Assembly (NCBI RefSeq): GCF_947507565.1
Contig: NC_089178.1
Coordinates: 2,914,001 to 2,978,000 of the forward strand
Reading direction: 5' to 3'
Origin: Oscarella lobularis
Lineage: Eukaryota; Porifera; Homoscleromorpha; Homosclerophorida; Oscarellidae
DNA length: 64,000 bases
The notes under the pieces are model-generated. The model saw only the letters and a program-made list of their open reading frames with translations. It did not search any database and had not been told where the DNA came from. Made by a program: the position numbers and the translations under genes. Of this stretch, positions 55,433 to 64,000 are shown piece after piece. The first letter of the stretch is position 1. The number at the start of each line of letters is the position of its first letter.

Positions 55433-56031
55433 TCGCTTTTAGACGGAGAATCGATTCGCAAAGTCATTTTCCTAACGCGCGTCTCAAATAAACAAATGTC
55501 CCGAATTCTCAGAAGCTATTTTCGTTTCGCTTCGACGATGGCCACTCTGGAGAGCCTAAACTTCGACAACACATGCCTGAAAAGTCTCCCCATCGACGAA
55601 GTCGCAGAAAACTACGTGCGAACGGTCGCAGGCGCTTGTTTCTCGCGCGTTCGCCCAACACCCGTTCGAAATCCACGAACGGTAGCCGTCTCGCGCTCGG
55701 CACTCGACCTAATCGACCTCAACGATGCAGAAACGGATCGCGACGACTTCGCGGACTACTTCAGCGGCGGAAAACTCTTTCCCGGCGCCGAACCGGCGGC
55801 CCACTGCTACTGCGGACATCAATTCGGAAACTTCGCCGGGCAGCTGGGAGACGGAGCTGCAATGTAAGAAAAAAATATTGGAGGGCATCTTTTTTTAATT
55901 AATTTGATGAATCTATTTGGCCCTAATTCATCTTTATTTAATTTGATGAATCTATTTGACTCTGATTCATCTTTTTTCAATTTGATAAATTAGGTAGGGG
56001 CACATGTTGACGGCGTTTAATTCATAATACC

Positions 56032-60302
<4,271 letters not shown>

Positions 60303-60770
60303 TGAAATATCATCATTTATACACCAGAGTAGCAAAACAGATGTTTCTCCTTAGGCAATACATAATTTAGGAATTCCTACTACGCGAGGTAAATATATAA
60401 ATATTATCAGTATTTAATATAGACGTTTATGGATTCAAGCTGGTGCCTGCGTGACGTCAGATACCATGATCCCCAGAGACATAAACTATACAGGGAATCC
60501 CATAGAGGAAAGGGTGACTATAGTGACTCGAATAGCCCCGTCGTTTATACGGTAAAAATGACGTCAAATCCCCCGCCGCGGTCTCCCTACATAAAATGTC
60601 TCAGATTTGGATCGTTTGAGATATTCAAAACGCGCGATCCGCTAACGGGTCGTTCGGGGCCCAGCGTCGGTCGAAAAGACATCCTAGTGGATATAAAACG
60701 TCTTCCTCTCGATCTCTATTTCGTTGTAGCGTGCTTTGCCTACCACGTGTTCCACTTTGACGAATCTTCG

Positions 60771-62419
60771 ATGTCGAGCTTCTTTCTGCCATCGAAACGA
60801 GGCAAAGGTCGAAAGCGACAATCGACCGCGACGAAAAAGGTACACTACCGACGGCAAGCCAAATTCGCGTCGAACCCGAGCTAAACGCAGGCACGAACGC
60901 CGAAACGAGCACGAGACGAGGACATTGGCAGCGATTCGGACGTCGCGAGGTAGAAAAAATCGTAGAAGGCTCGGATGCACTTCGATTCCGTCATGCCACG
61001 TGGCGTAGCGACGATGCGACGACGACGACGGCGCCAGCGGCTGCCGAAAGCGACGAAGAAACGGCTCAGGAGAAACGACTGCGTTTGACGAAGGAACTAC
61101 TCGATCAATTGGAGAAAGAAGAGCGAGACAAAGCGGAGGACGAAGAAGCGACTCGTGATTTGCTGGGAGATCGGCTCAAAGAGGATGTGGTAGGAGATCG
61201 AAAGGACTTGTATTGAATTTAGCAGAATAGGCGGTTGGAATTTTAGTTGGAGCAAAAGGGAAAATTGCAGAGAAAATTGGCTCTTCAGGTTAGTTAAATT
61301 AAATTAAATTCTACTTTAATTTATTGTGGATTTTAGTATGAAAAGCCAGATCCTGCACATTTTAAGTGGCTTCGAGGTCACCGACTTTCTGTCACGTGTC
61401 TCGTTGTCACACCTGATGATAAATTTCTCTATACGGGATCAAAAGACAGTTCTATAATAAAATGTAAATTATTTTTACACTCGTCAAAGAAGAAAACGTC
61501 TAAGAATTACTGTTTAGGGAATCTAGATACGTTCAAAAAGGAATCCGTTGTTACGTCGTTTTCGAGGAAAGTAAAGAAGACAAAGCAAAGCAGACGACAC
61601 GAAGGCCACATTCTCTGCTTGGCAATGAGTTCGGATGGAAAGTTCTTGGTGCGTCCAGAAAGTGCAGAGGCGCGCATCTCTCTAATCTTATCAGCATCTG
61701 TCAGGCGAGCGGTGCAAGAGATAACCTCGTTCTTGTTTGGGACGTTGAAACCGATGCGTGGTTGCACACTTTTCAGGGACACCGCGACGCCGTTTCTGTA
61801 TTGCTTTCTCACCGTGGAGTCCTTTTTGGTTGTGACTTTTTTTCGTTGCGTAGGGTCTGGCCTTTCGAATGGCAAGTCATCAGCTGTTTAGCTGTTCTCA
61901 CGATCGAACTGTTAAGATCTGGAATCTCGACGAAATGGCGTATGTGGAGACTCTGTGCGTGAGAATTTGGACTTGAAATGCGGTTTCTTCTGTATGCGTT
62001 TCTCTCTGTGTTTCAGGTTCGGTCATCAAGACGCCGTGACGGGGATTGACAGTTTGCTGCGCGAGCGAGCCGTCACCTGCGGGAACGATCGAACAGTTAG
62101 AGTGTGGAAAGTCGTGGAAGAATCTCAACTCGTCTTTCACGGACACAAGTAAGCAACGCACGGGGAAGGAGGGGGGAAAGGCGTCAGATTTGATTCTACC
62201 ACAGGGCTTCGATTGACTGCATCAAACAGATAAACGAAGATCACTTTATTTCAGGATCTCAAGACGGGTAAGATAAAAAAAAACGATGTAAATTACTCTA
62301 CTTGAATTTGTTTTTGGTTTTAGATCAATCGCCTTGTGGAATTTGACTAAGAAAAAGCCGGCTGTTCTTGTGCCTAATGCCCACGGCGTGTCTCCCTACT
62401 ATTCTCACCAAAACAAAGA

Positions 62420-62462
<43 letters not shown>

Positions 62463-62935
62463 GAACCGGTAAATGGAACGATCTCGATGTTTAGAGCCCT
62501 TACTGGCAGCAAAGATCAAGCAACGGGGAATTGTGAGGAAACAGCGTTTCAAGAAGATGCGGTGAAGAATAAGGAAGCGTGGATCACTTCCGTGTCGGCG
62601 ATACCCAACAGTGATCTCGTCGTTTCTGGTAAGTGAAACTTCCCGTGGGGGAGTTGTGACGAGACTTCTACGTCGTTTATTCAGCTGGTCTTGCAGGGTC
62701 GTCTGACGCTCGACTTCGCTTTTGGATATGCGGTGAAAAGTTCAAATCGCTTACGGAACTCTTTACCGTTCCGATAACTGGATTCGTCAATTCTATGGCG
62801 TTTTCTCATAAAGGCAACTTCCTAGCGCTTGGAATCGGACAGGAGCATAAACTGGGTAGATGGTGGCGACAGAAAGAAGCGAAAAACGGCATCTGCATCG
62901 TTCCATTGACTAAACGCATTGCTACCATGCACTAG
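60771..62935 (+). CDS. RRP9: U3 snoRNP-associated WD-repeat protein RRP9 (U3-55K)
   Basis: WD40 protein that binds U3 snoRNA box B/C in the nucleolus for early 18S rRNA processing. ATG at 60771 gives the basic start MSSFFLPSKRGKGRKRQSTA, then after an intron KARTPKRARDEDIGSDSDVA, and an acidic/charged helix EETAQEKRLRLTKELLDQLE (~61050-61110). WD units include LRGHRLSVTCLVVTPDD (~61370-61420), HEGHILCLAMSSDGKFL (~61600-61650), TFQGHRDAVS (~61765), SCSHDRTVKIWNLDEM (~61890-61935), FGHQDAVTGIDSLLRERAV, CGNDRTVRVWKVVEESQL and ASIDCIKQINEDHF. It ends LGIGQEHKLGRWWRQKEAKN and stop TAG 62933-62935. An in-frame (ACT)n run adds about 14 Thr inside a WD loop. Its promoter must sit in or beside SELENOO exon 5. 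Confidence 0.93.
62421..62462. repeat. In-frame (ACT)14 microsatellite in RRP9
   Basis: Fourteen consecutive ACT units encode a poly-threonine run between SHQNKD and EPVNGT, in a loop between two WD blades of RRP9. Such a run is not in human RRP9 as I know it. Confidence 0.95.
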
Positions 62936-63039
62936 TCTACTAGCGCACATGTACACAAGTTCAGCCAAATAGTTGCTACATAATAATGTCTACTTCTACA
63001 AATAGGAGAGATTTCGTCTCACGAGACGCTAACTGGATC

Positions 63040-64000
63040 CTACACTTTACATTCCCACACGCGTATCCTGCATTTTACCGTCGTTATCTTTGACGAGACG
63101 GTCTCCGTCAGATAGCACGTGCACTTGTACGTTGAAATTTGCGCTCCGTTCATCTCAACGTCGAGACGACTCATAGTTTGTCCGCTCTCGCCGAGGCAGA
63201 CAATACCAGTGGTCGTGTAGCCCTATACTCAAAAGAACGGTGTTGAAGTATTAGAGTCCGTCAGTCAAGTTCTGTTACCTGTGTCGGAGCCTGTGATGTA
63301 TCGCAAGTAACCGCTGTAGACCGCGCTACTGAACATGCACTTGTGCTAGTTATACAACTACTGAATCCAGGTCCCTGTGCTCCCGGGGGCCCCGCGTCTC
63401 CCTGGTCTCCCTGGTCTCCCTGGTCTCCCTTGTCTCCTTTGTCGCCCTCAGGACCAGGCGGGCCACGGGGGCCTTGCTGCTTTTTCACATTATCAATCTA
63501 ACAAAAATTCGATTGTTCATTATTTTTACTTCCGCAAACATATAGAATGGAGACATTCACCCTTTGACTGAGAGTTGCATTGAGCGCGTTGACTTGTCTC
63601 GCTTGAATGGCAAACATCTACAAAGAAGAAACAAAATCAAAAAGGAAACGTAAAGACAATATACACCAACCTCGTCAAATGTTGACCACAGTGCACTAAT
63701 ATTCGACTCAATGATATCTGTTACCTAAGAGACATAGAAGCCATACCAATCATGCCCCACCCTGAATTCCTCAGTGTGTACCGTCGCCAAAGGAAATGGG
63801 CCAGTCAACAGTTGTGGCGGCGACGTCGGCGCGTCTAAAAAAGTGGAGAATTGCGCTCCCAAACTACGTAGATATAAATGGAAATAGTACCCGTTTGAGT
63901 TCCCGTTAGAGCCCCCGCTTGAACGGTTGGCGGACACGTTCTATCGCACGTGTCATCTTCGAGTAGCAGTTTGATAGACAGCCCTAACGCCGCGCCGCTC
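63040..64000 (-). CDS. Short collagen-like protein, 5' end outside window
   Basis: Minus-strand gene whose start lies beyond 64000. Visible exons in order: [20 protein letters not shown] (~63935-63995), [20 protein letters not shown] (~63775-63835), [18 protein letters not shown] (~63670-63725), [19 protein letters not shown] (~63560-63617), a helical heptad neck, then a triple-helix segment of about a dozen Gly-X-Y triplets ([20 protein letters not shown] ..., ~63375-63480). A Cys-containing C-terminal domain follows ([61 protein letters not shown]) with stop TAG 63040-63042. The Gly-Asp-Lys/Gln triplets carry strong charge alternation. A trimeric extracellular protein is likely; the C-terminal domain was not recognised. 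Confidence 0.75.

Noticed and set aside
60690-60950. Reading SELENOO exon 5 straight on into the RRP9 start as one protein
   Set aside because: The continued frame loses SelO similarity at once, and the RRP9 ATG with its basic start matches the family's own N-terminus.

Overview
The window is nuclear DNA from a small, compact animal genome. Genes are split by many short introns (mostly about 35-100 bp), and the content is metazoan: two ADAMTS proteases with GON domains, a class I PI3-kinase, a novel-type protein kinase C, a DMTF1-like Myb factor, a short collagen and a mannose-6-phosphate receptor. The tight packing, with about 20 genes in 64 kb and several divergent pairs only 50-250 bp apart, together with DD3-3-type secreted proteins, suggests an early-branching animal. 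A sponge, perhaps a homoscleromorph, would fit, but that is inference. No prokaryotic operon, rRNA, tRNA or CRISPR array was recognised.

Layout. 1-4649 (+): 3' part of an ADAMTS/GON gene whose zinc site is destroyed. 5416-13039 (+): a complete tandem paralogue with an intact zinc site and 12 thrombospondin repeats. 13040-15415: intergenic, with an 88-bp MITE and small repeats. 15416-16349 (-): NAA10. 16545-18786 (+): SHIPPO/ODF3-like sperm-tail protein. 19228-21421 (-): PPR protein. 21473-23117 (+): TMEM144. 23221-24312 (-): cation-dependent mannose-6-phosphate receptor. 24419-25513 (-): Acl4-like TPR protein. 25597-26051 (+): probable NDUFB11. 26132-28619 (-): unrecognised, perhaps TMEM232-like. 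28734-29520 (+): RPL18A. 29628-31865 (-): coiled-coil protein. 32017-33974 (-): class I aminotransferase. 34224-37121 (-) and 37359-39628 (+): a head-to-head DD3-3-like pair, one membrane-anchored and one soluble. 39873-42830 (-): DMTF1-like. 43073-46221 (-): novel PKC. 46368-46842 (-): LSM8. 47026-47839 (+): Arf GTPase. 47960-53686 (-): class I PI3K p110. 53840-55011 (+): secreted LigB-like protein. 55496 to about 60690 (+): 5' third of a SELENOO gene, with a roughly 4-kb 25-bp satellite in intron 1. 60771-62935 (+): RRP9. 63040-64000 (-): short collagen, 5' end outside the window.

Most genes are unrelated housekeeping or signalling genes packed together. The informative local relationships are two duplications (the ADAMTS tandem pair and the DD3-3 inverted pair), in each of which one copy has lost a feature of the other, and the SELENOO/satellite/RRP9 junction, where SELENOO appears cut off just upstream of RRP9. 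Coordinates given for genes are start-to-stop genomic spans including introns. Exon joins were read by eye from splice consensus and reading frame, and some are uncertain.
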